Below are positions 16,850 to 24,758 of a stretch of DNA of 64,000 bases, piece after piece; position 1 is the stretch's first letter; each line of letters begins with the position of its first letter. This stretch comes from Sulfotelmatobacter sp963788225. GTDB lineage: Bacteria > Acidobacteriota > Terriglobia > Terriglobales > Acidobacteriaceae. The notes beneath the pieces are model-generated. The model ran no database searches, had not been told where the DNA came from, and was given only the letters and a program-made list of their open reading frames with translations. The DNA lies in NCBI GenBank assembly GCA_963788225.1, contig CAWBGI010000002.1:1-64000 (forward strand), in the 5' to 3' direction. The position numbers were made by a program, and so were the translations under genes.

Positions 16850-17098
16850 ATGAGTATTTCCATCTCCAGCACCTTGCCGGCCCCGGCGCCAGCGGCTGCG
16901 AACGTTGCCGCGAAGCCGGCGCCCGCTCAACCAGCTCAGCCAATTACCACCGCCTCCGCGGACACGGTGAGACTGTCGGAGTCACAACAGGTCTATCAAC
17001 TCTATAACCAGGGGCAGAGGGTATCGCAAATTGCAGCCAATCTCAGCCTGACCGTTGCTGCCGTGAACGGCTATCTGGGCATTACCAGCTCGAGCTGA
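16850..17098 (+). CDS. small HTH-like protein of unknown function
   Basis: Encodes 82 residues with a strong ribosome site (AAGGAG about eight bases before ATG). The first 40 residues are an Ala/Pro-rich low-complexity leader; the last 40 (VRLSESQQVYQLYNQGQRVS, QIAANLSLTVAAVNGYLGI) form a plausible helix-turn-helix like those of resolvase or sigma-70 region 4. It is followed by a clear terminator at 17131, so it is probably transcribed alone. Function unknown. Confidence 0.65.
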   Translation: MSISISSTLPAPAPAAANVAAKPAPAQPAQPITTASADTVRLSESQQVYQLYNQGQRVSQIAANLSLTVAAVNGYLGITSSS

Positions 17099-17130
17099 AG
17101 CTCAACAGCCTGCGATGTTGCGGCTCAATG

Positions 17131-17162
17131 AAGGCCGACCATGGAAACATGGCGGCCTTTTT
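17131..17162 (+). terminator. rho-independent terminator
   Basis: AAGGCCGACCATG, loop GAAA, CATGGCGGCCTT then TTT: a twelve-base stem with one bulged base and a stable GNRA-type tetraloop, 33 bases past the stop of the small HTH-like gene. Confidence 0.88.
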
Positions 17163-17223
17163 GCTTTGTTGGCGTCGGAGGAATCTGGGCTAACACTTTT
17201 TTCCGCGGACGAACCATCCCATC

Positions 17224-18216
17224 ATGCCTACTGGGAGATCTTTCTCTCCACGAATCATGGCGGCGAATCAGGAGTTCGGTCCCGAGCGGCGGCGGTGTTT
17301 GCGGCAGATGGTACATGCTCCGGCATTTGCCAGTTTTGACGGCGTGAGCGGCGGGATGATTCTGGATCTTAGCGAGGAAGGATTGTCGATGCAGACGAGT
17401 CACGCGCTGGACGGCATCGACAAGGATCGGCCGGTGCGGATGGAGATTGATCTCTCCCCGAGCGGGCACGTGGAGACTACGGGCTACATTGCGTGGGCTG
17501 ATGCGCTGGGGCGTGCGGGAGTGCGCTTCTCGGATTTGCCCGAGGCGGCGCGGCGGCGGTTGAACGAGTGGCTGACGGAGAACGCGGGAGCGCCGAGCCA
17601 CATCGCTCCGAAAGTGGCGCTGGGCAGGGCTTGGGGCTGGGGCGCGGGAACGAAGCCGGGGAGCCGCGAGCGGGAGCATATGGCGATCAGTCTGGAAGCT
17701 GAGAGCGAGACTTTGGGCGCGCGAGGAAATGGAGTTGAACGTCAAAGATCGGCGACGGTGCAGTATGAGTTCAATGCGCTGGGCAACGATCTATCGGCCA
17801 CCTTGCGGCTGATTGCAGAGCGGGCGCGCACGCTGACGCGGGGCACGAGCGCGGCGATTGCTCTGGTTCATAAAGATGGGGTGATGTGCCGGGCGAGCGT
17901 GGGCGGGAGCGCGCCGGCTTTGGGGACGCGGCTGGATGTGAACTCCGGGCTTTCGGGCGAGTGTTTTCGCGAAGGAAAAACTTTGCGCTGCGACGATGCG
18001 GAAGTCGATCCGCGCGTGGAGTTGGAAAGCTGCCGCAGGCTCGGCGTGCGCTCCATTCTGGCTGCGCCGGTGCGCTATGAGCGGGATACGGTGGGGCTGC
18101 TGATGGTGTTTGCGCCGGAGCCATTCAATTTTGATGAGGGCGATGTGGCGGTGGTGGAGAGCCTGGCGCATACGGTGATCCGAAGCATGCGGCAGGCGGA
18201 GGCAGTGGGAGCGTAA
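17224..18216 (+). CDS. PilZ-GAF domain protein
   Basis: A 330-residue protein with two recognisable halves. Residues about 20-125 look like a PilZ domain (RRRCLRQMVHAPAF, then GMILDLSEEGLSMQT and an RVRFSDLP-like GVRFSDLPEAARRRLNEWL), the fold that binds cyclic-di-GMP. Residues about 180-325 look like a GAF domain (LRLIAERARTLTRGTSAAIA, SGECFREGKTLRCDDAEVDP, LGVRSILAAPVRYERDTVGL). The linker is Gly/Arg-rich. This suggests a second-messenger or ligand sensor without an obvious output domain. An alternative start is the ATG at 17257. No partner gene adjoins. Confidence 0.75.
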   Translation: MPTGRSFSPRIMAANQEFGPERRRCLRQMVHAPAFASFDGVSGGMILDLSEEGLSMQTSHALDGIDKDRPVRMEIDLSPSGHVETTGYIAWADALGRAGVRFSDLPEAARRRLNEWLTENAGAPSHIAPKVALGRAWGWGAGTKPGSREREHMAISLEAESETLGARGNGVERQRSATVQYEFNALGNDLSATLRLIAERARTLTRGTSAAIALVHKDGVMCRASVGGSAPALGTRLDVNSGLSGECFREGKTLRCDDAEVDPRVELESCRRLGVRSILAAPVRYERDTVGLLMVFAPEPFNFDEGDVAVVESLAHTVIRSMRQAEAVGA

Positions 18217-18539
18217 CGCTCGTCGTTATCGAACGCTGCAGGCGCGCTGCAGGCAGTTGGCGGACAAGAAGTGTCCACCCCACACGGGCTACACGAAAGT
18301 ATCATTGCGACTGGCGCAACGGCCATGGTTCACGCCGTTGAGTTGTGCGGTGGTGGCGGCAAGCCGGAACCGTTTTGAGGCGATGGTGAGAGAGATTTTA
18401 GCTGGCTAGAAATAAAGGCCACGTTCTGAGTGAGCGTGGCCCTTTCCAGGGTTCGAGGTTCCAGAACCAAGGTCAGATCAAAGTCAAAAGCAGCGGGCAG
18501 GAGTGCCCGCTCCACACGAGACTTTTCTACGCGAGATTC
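18217..18539. other. repeat-rich intergenic region
   Basis: About 320 bases between convergent genes. It holds a weak family B-like hairpin around 18240-18295, an unassigned middle, and a good family B copy at 18479-18519. No gene seen. Confidence 0.6.
18479..18519. repeat. dispersed repeat, family B
   Basis: CAAAGTCAAAAGCAGCGGGC, AGGAGTGC once, CCGCTCCACAC. It is the single-unit reference for the duplicated copy at 12825-12880; the preceding bases (AGATCA-AAGTC) also match. Confidence 0.75.
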
Positions 18540-19439
18540 TTATGCGGCTGCTTGTTGCTGGTAGGCCGGGACGAATACATCGGCCACGAAGTCTTCATAC
18601 GATGTTGGCGTTGTGTTGCGGGAGGTGCGGGGTTCGAGAGCCCGCATGTATCCCGAGTTCAGTGCACTTGCCAATTCGAGGATCAGTCCGGCGAACTGGT
18701 CGGACATGCCCATCTGAACCAGCGCGGCTCGAACCTGATTGTCGGGCGCATTGATGTATTTGAGATCAGGTTTGCCGATGGACTTGCCGATGATAGCGGC
18801 AACTTCGGTGTAGTCGAGATCGCGCTGGCCCAACAGTTCGCGGGTCTGCTTACCTTGGAACTCCAGCTTTAACAGGGCATCGGCGGCAGCCGCTCCGATG
18901 TCGCGAGTGGCGATCATGGGAAGCTTCAAGTCGGGGCGAACGGGCCCGATCACGGAGCCGGTCATGCGAATCGCGCCGACCTGCGGCAGCGTATTCTCCA
19001 TGAAGTAGCCGGCGCGCAGATGAAGCACGTTCGCGCCGTCGATGAGATTGAGTTTTTGTTCGAGGTTGTGCAGGCCGACGACCGGTCCGGTACCCTTGTT
19101 TTTGTCGGCCCCGATGCTGCTGAGCGAAACCACATTCTTGATGCCTGTGTTCTTCACGGCGGCGGCGATGGCGTCGCTGGCGCGCTCCTGGTAGCCGCCA
19201 GGGTCGTTGCTGGCGGGGTTGGGTGGAATCATGACGTAGGCTGAGTCTGCGTGGTTGAAGGCTTTAATGAGGGCGGCCGCGTCGGTGACGTCGCCGATGA
19301 ATATTTCGGCGCCCTGTGCCGCGTGAGGCTGTAAGTGAGCTGCGTTTCTGCCGACGACGCGAACCTTTTGCTGGCGGGCTAGAAGATTCTGCGCCACGAT
19401 GTGTCCAGTGTTGCCGCTTGCTCCGAGAATGACGTACAT
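18540..19439 (-). CDS. NmrA-like NAD(P)-binding protein
   Basis: Atypical short-chain dehydrogenase of the NmrA/QOR2 type, 299 residues from the ATG at 19439, with GGAGGT as ribosome site. The N-terminal Rossmann motif is YVILGASGNTGHIVAQNLL; the expected acidic or basic selector follows (VRVVGRNAAHL). The motif GDVTDAAALIKAF and the region NVVSLSSIGADKNKGTGP are typical. The family binds NAD(P)H as a redox sensor or reduces quinones; which applies here cannot be told. A divergent transcriptional regulator, common beside such genes, is not present. Confidence 0.8.
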   Translation of the reverse strand: MYVILGASGNTGHIVAQNLLARQQKVRVVGRNAAHLQPHAAQGAEIFIGDVTDAAALIKAFNHADSAYVMIPPNPASNDPGGYQERASDAIAAAVKNTGIKNVVSLSSIGADKNKGTGPVVGLHNLEQKLNLIDGANVLHLRAGYFMENTLPQVGAIRMTGSVIGPVRPDLKLPMIATRDIGAAAADALLKLEFQGKQTRELLGQRDLDYTEVAAIIGKSIGKPDLKYINAPDNQVRAALVQMGMSDQFAGLILELASALNSGYMRALEPRTSRNTTPTSYEDFVADVFVPAYQQQAAA

Positions 19440-19518
19440 GGTGACCTCCATTTGTGATTGGATGCGGCGGGGTGGGTTTGCGCTTCGGGTCGCCGACACA
19501 GAAGTACAGATAGACAGG

Positions 19519-19596
19519 AAGTCAAAATCCCCACCCTTGCCGCTTGAGTTCGGAAAAGACTTCTGGCGGCAAAGCGCGGGAAGGATGGGGCACCCG
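19519..19596. repeat. dispersed palindromic repeat, family A
   Basis: AAGTCAAAATCCCCACCCTT on the left and GGAAGGATGGGGCACCCGCC on the right; the left 35 bases match 12273 onwards almost exactly. Confidence 0.75.
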
Positions 19597-19601
19597 CCGG
19601 T

Positions 19602-20441
19602 CTAAGACTTCTTGCGCGGCTTCATGGATTCCCAATCTGCGTCGGTGAGGGCGCGGCCCAGGGTGCTGAATTCGCCGGCGCCTTGGAGGAATTCTCCGCC
19701 GTCCATGCGGATTACTTCTCCGTTGATATAGGACGAGCCGTCGCTTATGAGGAATGCGGCCAGATTTGCCAGCTCTTCTTTTGTGCCGAAGCGGTGCATG
19801 GGGTTGCGGTCCAGCGCCAGCGCTTCGATTTCGGAACGCGGCATGAGGCGCGAGAATGCACCCTGCGTGGGAATGGGGCCGGGAGCGATGGCGTTCATTC
19901 GGATGCCGCGATTACCCCACTCGACGGCGAGGCTGCGGGTCAAGGCTTCGACTCCGGCCTTCGAGACGGCGGAGGGAACTACGTAGGCTGAGCCTACGGG
20001 CGCATAAGTTGCCGAGATGCTTAGGACGGTGCCTGAGTGCGCGGACTTGAGCCAGCGGCGTCCGCAGGCCATGGTGGCGTGGAGCGTGCCCATCAGCACG
20101 ATGCCGATTACGGAGTCCCATGCGCGGGGGGAAAGCTCTTCGGTGCGGGCGATGAAATTGCCAGCGGCGTTGTTGACCAGGACGTCGAGCGGCCCGGCTT
20201 GCCAGATGGTGTCGATCATGGCCTCCACGGCTTCCAGATTGCGGACGTCGCAGGGGAGCGCGTGGATTGGGCCTTGCGAGGAAAGTTCGGCTGATGTTTT
20301 TTCCAGAACTTCTTGGCGGCGGCCGCAGATGTAGACTGTTGCACCCAGCTGAAGGAAGCGGTGGGCCATGGCTTTGCCGAGTCCGGTGCCGCCGCCGGTG
20401 ATAAGGATGCGCTTGTTTCGGAGAAGATCGTCGCGGAACAT
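19602..20441 (-). CDS. SDR oxidoreductase of the 2,4-dienoyl-CoA reductase type
   Basis: Short-chain dehydrogenase of 279 residues. TGGGTGLG (about 16-23) binds the cofactor and NNAAGN (about 91) is the usual loop. The canonical YxxxK is not present: the lysine in SAVSKAGV has serine four residues before it and tyrosine fifteen before it (SATYAPVGSAY). That spacing (Tyr-15, Ser-4, Lys) is the arrangement of mammalian-type 2,4-dienoyl-CoA reductase. The block LAVEWGNRGIRMNAIAPGPI also fits that subfamily. It would reduce 2,4-dienoyl-CoA in the degradation of unsaturated fatty acids. No beta-oxidation genes adjoin. Confidence 0.82.
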   Translation of the reverse strand: MFRDDLLRNKRILITGGGTGLGKAMAHRFLQLGATVYICGRRQEVLEKTSAELSSQGPIHALPCDVRNLEAVEAMIDTIWQAGPLDVLVNNAAGNFIARTEELSPRAWDSVIGIVLMGTLHATMACGRRWLKSAHSGTVLSISATYAPVGSAYVVPSAVSKAGVEALTRSLAVEWGNRGIRMNAIAPGPIPTQGAFSRLMPRSEIEALALDRNPMHRFGTKEELANLAAFLISDGSSYINGEVIRMDGGEFLQGAGEFSTLGRALTDADWESMKPRKKS

Positions 20442-20480
20442 TCGTGCTTGACCTCGGGTTCGGATGCGCTAGAAGCAAAC

Positions 20481-20545
20481 AGCAGGTTCCTCACCGCGCT
20501 TGCGCGCGGTTCGGAATGACAAATCAATAAATCGGAATGACAAAT
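20481..20545. repeat. family C-like repeat
   Basis: CAGGTTCCTCACCGCGCTTG, CGCGCGGTTCGGAATGACAA, then a second CGGAATGACAAATTA. Same frame as family C (…TTCCTC … CGGAATGACAA) but a different hairpin in the middle. Confidence 0.6.
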
Positions 20546-20596
20546 TATACAGAGCGCGAGCGGGACGCTCTCGCGACAGCCGGCGGGACGCCGGCG

Positions 20597-21334
20597 CTAC
20601 ATGCCGGCGGCGACGCGGAAGCCGTAGTCGGCGTAGTGGAAGTCGGGAGGGATGCTGGAGCGGGCGGAGCAGCGGGAGACTTTTACGTGATGGCGCCATG
20701 ATCCGCCGCGGGAGGCTTTGCGCTGGCTTATTCCTGAGTGAAGCTGAGGGCCGCGCGGATTTTGTTCGGGCGAGACGGCGTAGTAGTTGGGATCGTACCA
20801 GTCGCTGCACCACTCGTGAACGTTGTCGCACATATTGTAAAGACCGAACGTGTTGGGGGCGTAGCGGGCAACCGGCTCGGGTCCGGTTTGCCAGCGCTTG
20901 GCGTAGTTCGGGAGAGATTGCGGCAAGTCGTTGCCCCAGGGGAAATCGTTTTGCTCGAGATGGCCGCGGGCGGCGCGCTCCCACTCGGCTTCGGTTGGGA
21001 GACGATTAGCACGTCCGGTTTGCTCAGCCAGCCATTGGCAGTAGCGGTCTGAGTCGAACCAGGAAACTCCAGTTACCGGCTGCTGGGGGTCGTTGAAATT
21101 CTGATCTTGCCAGAATGGCGGAGGGTCAGACTTTGCCACTTGCAGAAAGAGAGCGTATTCGGCGTTGGTAACTTGTGTTGCAGCCATGAGGAAAGCGTCA
21201 ACCCAGACGCGGTGGATGGGGCGTTCGCAGTCCTGGCCGGAGTTAGAGCCCATGAGGAACCAGCCTTCGGGGATGGAGATGAGTGTGAGCTCGAGGACTG
21301 TGCCGGGTTGGTAGTGGGAATGCGTTGCCGCCAT
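20597..21334 (-). CDS. formylglycine-generating-enzyme-like (SUMF1-fold) protein
   Basis: A 245-residue FGE-sulfatase/SUMF1 domain protein, start chosen at the ATG at 21334 (MAATHSHYQPGTVLELT). Signatures: IPEGWFLMGSNSGQDCERPI, VWVDAFLMAATQVTNAEYAL, RLPTEAEWERAARGH, NVHEWCSDWYDPNYY and ASRGGSWRHHVKVSRCSARS, ending YADYGFRVAAGM. True formylglycine-generating enzymes use two cysteines five residues apart; here the second (RCSARS) is kept but the first position is valine, so sulfatase activation is unlikely. It probably belongs to the wider FGE-like group. No sulfatase gene is nearby. Confidence 0.85.
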   Translation of the reverse strand: MAATHSHYQPGTVLELTLISIPEGWFLMGSNSGQDCERPIHRVWVDAFLMAATQVTNAEYALFLQVAKSDPPPFWQDQNFNDPQQPVTGVSWFDSDRYCQWLAEQTGRANRLPTEAEWERAARGHLEQNDFPWGNDLPQSLPNYAKRWQTGPEPVARYAPNTFGLYNMCDNVHEWCSDWYDPNYYAVSPEQNPRGPQLHSGISQRKASRGGSWRHHVKVSRCSARSSIPPDFHYADYGFRVAAGM

Positions 21335-21433
21335 GGTTTTGTCTGGGCCGATAGTTAGACTGGCAATAAATTTCGAGTATTCTAAGAATGTACGGTTGTA
21401 TGATTCGGTGTCAACCGGGCCCCTGTCAATTTC

Positions 21434-21940
21434 GTGTCGCGGCTGGCCTTGCAAACCCTGGCTAAAATCGCGGATTGGTCGAGTGTTGCAGGCATCGTCA
21501 TCGGCGTCGCCGGCCTCGTGTACAGCATCCGTGCTTTCAGAGCGGCCAAGAAAGCGAAGCAAAGCGCGGACGATGCGAGACGGGACGTACGAACGCTGGT
21601 TGCAGCCGACAGATTTCACCATCTCAGCTCGATGGCGTCAGAGTTATTCAGCCACGTGGAACTTGACAATCTCGCGGTAGCCGTTTTCCTCGCTAAGGAT
21701 CTGAGGTTCGAGATCAACATTGCGATTGCTCGGTGGGAGTTTCTGGACCCCGAGACGAAGGTGAAATTTCGGGAGGCAAGCCAGCTTGCCAAGCAGATCG
21801 GGGAATTTGTTCGGAGCAAGGGCCAGCTTGAATTGAAAGACAAGGCCAAGGTGCTGAAGAAATGTGACTTGATTCTCTCGGTGCTTTCCGGAGAATCGGG
21901 TAAAATACAATCTAGCCTCGAAGGCAGGGGTGAGTCATGA
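21434..21940 (+). CDS. membrane-anchored protein of unknown function
   Basis: Encodes 168 residues from a GTG at 21434. One hydrophobic helix at about 16-33 (SVAGIVIGVAGLVYSIRAF) is followed by a basic, helical cytoplasmic part with coiled-coil character (RAAKKAKQSADDARRDVRTL) and a second helical region (DPETKVKFREASQLAKQIGE). Its last codons overlap the ATG of the next gene (ATGA), so the two form a pair. Codon use is less GC-rich than in neighbours, suggesting possible transfer. Family not recognised. Confidence 0.65.
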   Translation: MSRLALQTLAKIADWSSVAGIVIGVAGLVYSIRAFRAAKKAKQSADDARRDVRTLVAADRFHHLSSMASELFSHVELDNLAVAVFLAKDLRFEINIAIARWEFLDPETKVKFREASQLAKQIGEFVRSKGQLELKDKAKVLKKCDLILSVLSGESGKIQSSLEGRGES

Positions 21941-22308
21941 AGTCCGATCCTTCCGAATACAAGGAAATTGTCAGGAAGCTCCTCGACAAGACCCGCCAGC
22001 AGCGGGTTGCCTGGGAGCAAGCGTTTTCAAGTTCCTTCCGGTGCAATGTCGGATCCGGGGAGGGCGGGAACTTTTCGTTTACGATATCTGCGAATTCTGA
22101 GCCAGGAGCGGGTGAGAGCCTGTGGCTACGCATGTCCGACGAGTCAAACAACACGATCTTCCGGGTGACGACGAACGACTTGCCCACTTCACCCGAGGAA
22201 GAAGAGACTTCCCAGATGATAGAGGAGCTGTACGACCTGGCTCGCAGACAGGCACTGAAGATCGAGCAAAAGCTTGAATTAGCGTCAACTCTCCTTGATC
22301 GAGTCTAA
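21937..22308 (+). CDS. protein of unknown function, partner of the 21434 gene
   Basis: Encodes 123 residues (MKSDPSEYKEIVRKLLDKTR). Soluble and acidic: a helical N-terminus, a beta-rich centre (FRCNVGSGEGGNFSFTISAN, SLWLRMSDESNNTIFRV), and a helical end (MIEELYDLARRQALKIEQKL). Translationally coupled to the membrane protein before it. The pair sits alone between an FGE-like gene and recA, both on the other strand. Function unknown. Confidence 0.6.
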   Translation: MKSDPSEYKEIVRKLLDKTRQQRVAWEQAFSSSFRCNVGSGEGGNFSFTISANSEPGAGESLWLRMSDESNNTIFRVTTNDLPTSPEEEETSQMIEELYDLARRQALKIEQKLELASTLLDRV

Positions 22309-22326
22309 GATTCCTCGGTTCACCCG

Positions 22327-23439
22327 CTAGCGGCGCGCTGCCGCGATAGGAGCCTTCCCAGAGTCAGTTCCCGCCGGCATGGTCGTGACACGGGCGCCTT
22401 GTACGGCCGCAACCGGGGTCGCGGTCGCCGGGGGCTGCGCGTGGGCAACGGAGAGCCCCAGGGCCTTGCGCACTTCGGTGTCGAGCTTGGCCATGGTGTC
22501 TTTGTTGTCTTTCAGGAATTGGCGGGCGTTTTCGCGGCCCTGGCCTATGCGCTCGCCTTTGTAGCTGAACCACGAACCGGATTTTTCGAGAATGTTGTTG
22601 TTCACTGCAATGTCGAGCAGATCGCCTTCGCGCGAAATGCCTTCGCCGTAAAGGATGTCGAACTCGGCTTCGCGGAAGGGCGCGGCTACTTTGTTCTTTA
22701 CGACTTTTACGCGGGTGCGCGAGCCGGTGACTACGTCGCCTTCTTTGATGGCGGCGATGCGGCGGATATCCACGCGCACCGAGGAATAAAACTTCAGCGC
22801 GCGGCCGCCGGTGGTGGTTTCCGGATTGCCGAACATCACGCCGATTTTTTCGCGGATCTGATTAATGAAGATCAGGCAGGTGCGCGACTTGGAAACCGTT
22901 CCCGTCAGCTTGCGCAGGGCTTGCGACATCAGGCGGGCCTGCAGGCCCATGTGGCTGTCTCCCATTTCGCCGTCGAGTTCGGCCTTGGGCACGAGCGCCG
23001 CGACCGAATCGACCACGAGCACGTCGATGGCGTTCGAGCGCACCAGGGCCTCGGTGATTTCGAGCGCCTGCTCGCCATAGTCCGGCTGCGAGACCAGCAG
23101 GTTGTCGACGTCGACGCCCAGCTTTTTGGCATAGCCGGGATCGAGCGCGTGCTCGGCATCGACGAATGCGGCCATGCCTCCGGTCTTCTGCGCCTCGGCG
23201 ATTACCTGCAGCGTGATGGTGGTTTTCCCGGAAGACTCGGGGCCGAAGACTTCGATGACGCGCCCGCGCGGAAAGCCGCCTACGCCTAGCGCCGCGTCGA
23301 ACGAGATCGATCCGGTCGGAATCACGGCGATGGGGACGATCGCTTCCTTCGACCCCAACCGCATGATCGAACCTTTGCCGAATTGTTTTTCAATTTGCGA
23401 AACCGCCAGCTCGATTGCCTTGCCGCGTTCATCCGCCAT
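22327..23439 (-). CDS. recA: RecA recombinase
   Basis: RecA, 370 residues, a near-normal length. It forms filaments on single-stranded DNA, drives strand exchange and triggers LexA cleavage. Visible: ELAVSQIEKQFGKGSIMRLG at the N-terminus, Walker A GPESSGKT (about 67-74), AEHALDPGYAKKLGVD, Walker B LLVSQPDYGEQALEI and IDVLVVDSVAALVPKAEL, DNA-binding loop L1 (GEMGDSHMGLQARLMSQALR) and L2 (NQIREKIGVMFGNPETTTGG). The C-terminal tail after residue 330 is Ala/Pro/Thr-rich rather than the acidic tail of E. coli RecA. No recX follows; I see no LexA box I would defend. Confidence 0.98.
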   Translation of the reverse strand: MADERGKAIELAVSQIEKQFGKGSIMRLGSKEAIVPIAVIPTGSISFDAALGVGGFPRGRVIEVFGPESSGKTTITLQVIAEAQKTGGMAAFVDAEHALDPGYAKKLGVDVDNLLVSQPDYGEQALEITEALVRSNAIDVLVVDSVAALVPKAELDGEMGDSHMGLQARLMSQALRKLTGTVSKSRTCLIFINQIREKIGVMFGNPETTTGGRALKFYSSVRVDIRRIAAIKEGDVVTGSRTRVKVVKNKVAAPFREAEFDILYGEGISREGDLLDIAVNNNILEKSGSWFSYKGERIGQGRENARQFLKDNKDTMAKLDTEVRKALGLSVAHAQPPATATPVAAVQGARVTTMPAGTDSGKAPIAAARR

Positions 23440-23580
23440 GGGAGTGTGGCTCCTTCAAGAGTGCAGAACTGATCTGGCCGGATTATACACACAGATCAAG
23501 GCGAAACAAAGGCGAAACTGAAATATGTTGTTGAAAACTTCCCGAAATGGTCGGCGTTATGATTCCTGAGGTGGGACCGC

Positions 23581-24261
23581 TTAGTGACGGCGCCTGGTTT
23601 TCAAGCTGATCGCTATCTTCATCACCGCACCATCCACGGGATCGATCTCGAACACTGCCCTGCTGGTGTAAGTTGGGCTGTCCAACCGGTACTTGATAAC
23701 GCTGTACTGTTGAAAAATGTCGGCGTCATACGGATCACCGTACTTGGCCTGCACCTGGGCCGCCGTGTAGCTGCGACCGGCAAATTGAAGGACGAGGTAA
23801 GCATTCTGTTTCTTCTCGGTTCTCAGGGCGGAAATTTCAGAGAAAGGAAAAGGCTGTTTCAAGGGGCAGTCCACGGCCGTGCTCTTGTGCCGATGGACCA
23901 TGCCTTCCCGTATGATCCCGTCAATCCTCCTGGTCACTTCTCCGTCCATCGTAAAACCCTCGCGTTTTGCGGCGCACCTGCCCTTGTCAGGGCTGCACTC
24001 CGCCCGAACCTGGTTCGCCACATAGGCGCGAAGCACTTTGGAATGTTCCAGCACGGCCCTGAGCCCCTGCTCCCCGGGCAGTGCGGCGGCGGCAAAGAGA
24101 TAGGGAACGGTGGCGCGCCAGTCGAAATCGTCGGCAGAGAGAGCGACAGTGGCAGGCCGGTTGGCGCCGGACGGTTTGCCGACGGGCCATGCGCTCGACA
24201 ACGGCGGGGCGAAACCGGAGAGCAGGAACGATAGCGTAAACAGCAGAGCCGCGGGCTTCAT
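23581..24261 (-). CDS. exported protein of unknown function
   Basis: Secreted protein of 226 residues; I take the ATG at 24261 (MKPAALLFTLSFLLSGFAPP), which gives a clean signal peptide, over two upstream starts. The mature part is mixed alpha/beta with two cysteine-containing basic stretches (RAECSPDKGRCAAKREGFTM), an early WRATVPYLFAAAALPGEQGL helix and a final beta pair (AVFEIDPVDGAVMKIAISLK). Not recognised. It stands alone between recA and a dispersed repeat. Confidence 0.65.
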   Translation of the reverse strand: MKPAALLFTLSFLLSGFAPPLSSAWPVGKPSGANRPATVALSADDFDWRATVPYLFAAAALPGEQGLRAVLEHSKVLRAYVANQVRAECSPDKGRCAAKREGFTMDGEVTRRIDGIIREGMVHRHKSTAVDCPLKQPFPFSEISALRTEKKQNAYLVLQFAGRSYTAAQVQAKYGDPYDADIFQQYSVIKYRLDSPTYTSRAVFEIDPVDGAVMKIAISLKTRRRH

Positions 24262-24341
24262 GGCAGTGACCAAGGCTGCGATCATAGTGCATGCGGGGAA
24301 AAGATGCGAGTTTTCCGAGGCACGAGCTTCGCCCGTCAACT

Positions 24342-24476
24342 GTCATCCTGAGGCCGCGTTTTTTGCGGCCGAGGGACCTATGGATTCGTCGGCAGCGTCA
24401 CCGGCGCCAGCCAGGTACACAGGTCCTTCGTTGGGAGTCCTCGGCTTCGCCGAGGACTCCGCTGCCTCAGGATGAC
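24342..24476. repeat. MITE-like repeat with terminal inverted repeats, family D
   Basis: A 135-base unit bounded by GTCATCCTGAGGC and its exact inverse GCCTCAGGATGAC. Inside are two further hairpins: GGCCGC/GCGGCC around a T-rich loop (24352-24370) and GAGTCCTCGG/CCGAGGACTC around CTTCG (24436-24460). No coding capacity. Only one copy in this window. Confidence 0.75.
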
Positions 24477-24491
24477 AAACGAGAAGAGCGA

Positions 24492-24722
24492 TTAGCTTTC
24501 GAGGCGCTTGTATAGCGCACGATACTTTTCGTTGGAGCGGCGATAGGCGGCCATCACCTCAGGCCTCACCATGCGCTGCGAAGGGACCGCGTTGTGCAGG
24601 TAATGCTCCAGCGCGCGCTCCAGCACAAAGCGCTGCGACTGCCCGTTCTCCTTGGCCACGGAGACGAGCTCCTGATAGAGCTTGGCGTCGATTTCTGGAG
24701 CGATTTTGACGGTGCGCGGCAT
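24492..24722 (-). CDS. ribbon-helix-helix-like small protein
   Basis: Encodes 76 residues: a short beta-like strand MPRTVKIAPEIDAKLYQELV followed by helices EELVSVAKENGQSQRFVLER and ALEHYLHNAV, the pattern of CopG/RHH DNA-binding proteins, then a basic Tyr/Arg-rich tail. RHH proteins of this size are often antitoxins or plasmid-type repressors. It lies 36 bases after the 58-residue gene at 24759 on the same strand, so the two may be a module. Confidence 0.6.
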   Translation of the reverse strand: MPRTVKIAPEIDAKLYQELVSVAKENGQSQRFVLERALEHYLHNAVPSQRMVRPEVMAAYRRSNEKYRALYKRLES

Positions 24723-24758
24723 GTCTTTCGCAGAAAACGCGAGAGGACGGGCACCCGG

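Noticed and set aside
16850..17098. Small HTH-like protein as an excisionase or phage regulator
   Set aside because: No integrase, attachment site or other phage gene nearby; its own terminator suggests a stand-alone gene.
20597..21334. True sulfatase-activating formylglycine-generating enzyme
   Set aside because: One of the two catalytic cysteines is missing and there is no sulfatase gene in view.
22399..23289. Plus-strand ORF of 296 residues opposite recA
   Set aside because: Antisense shadow of recA.
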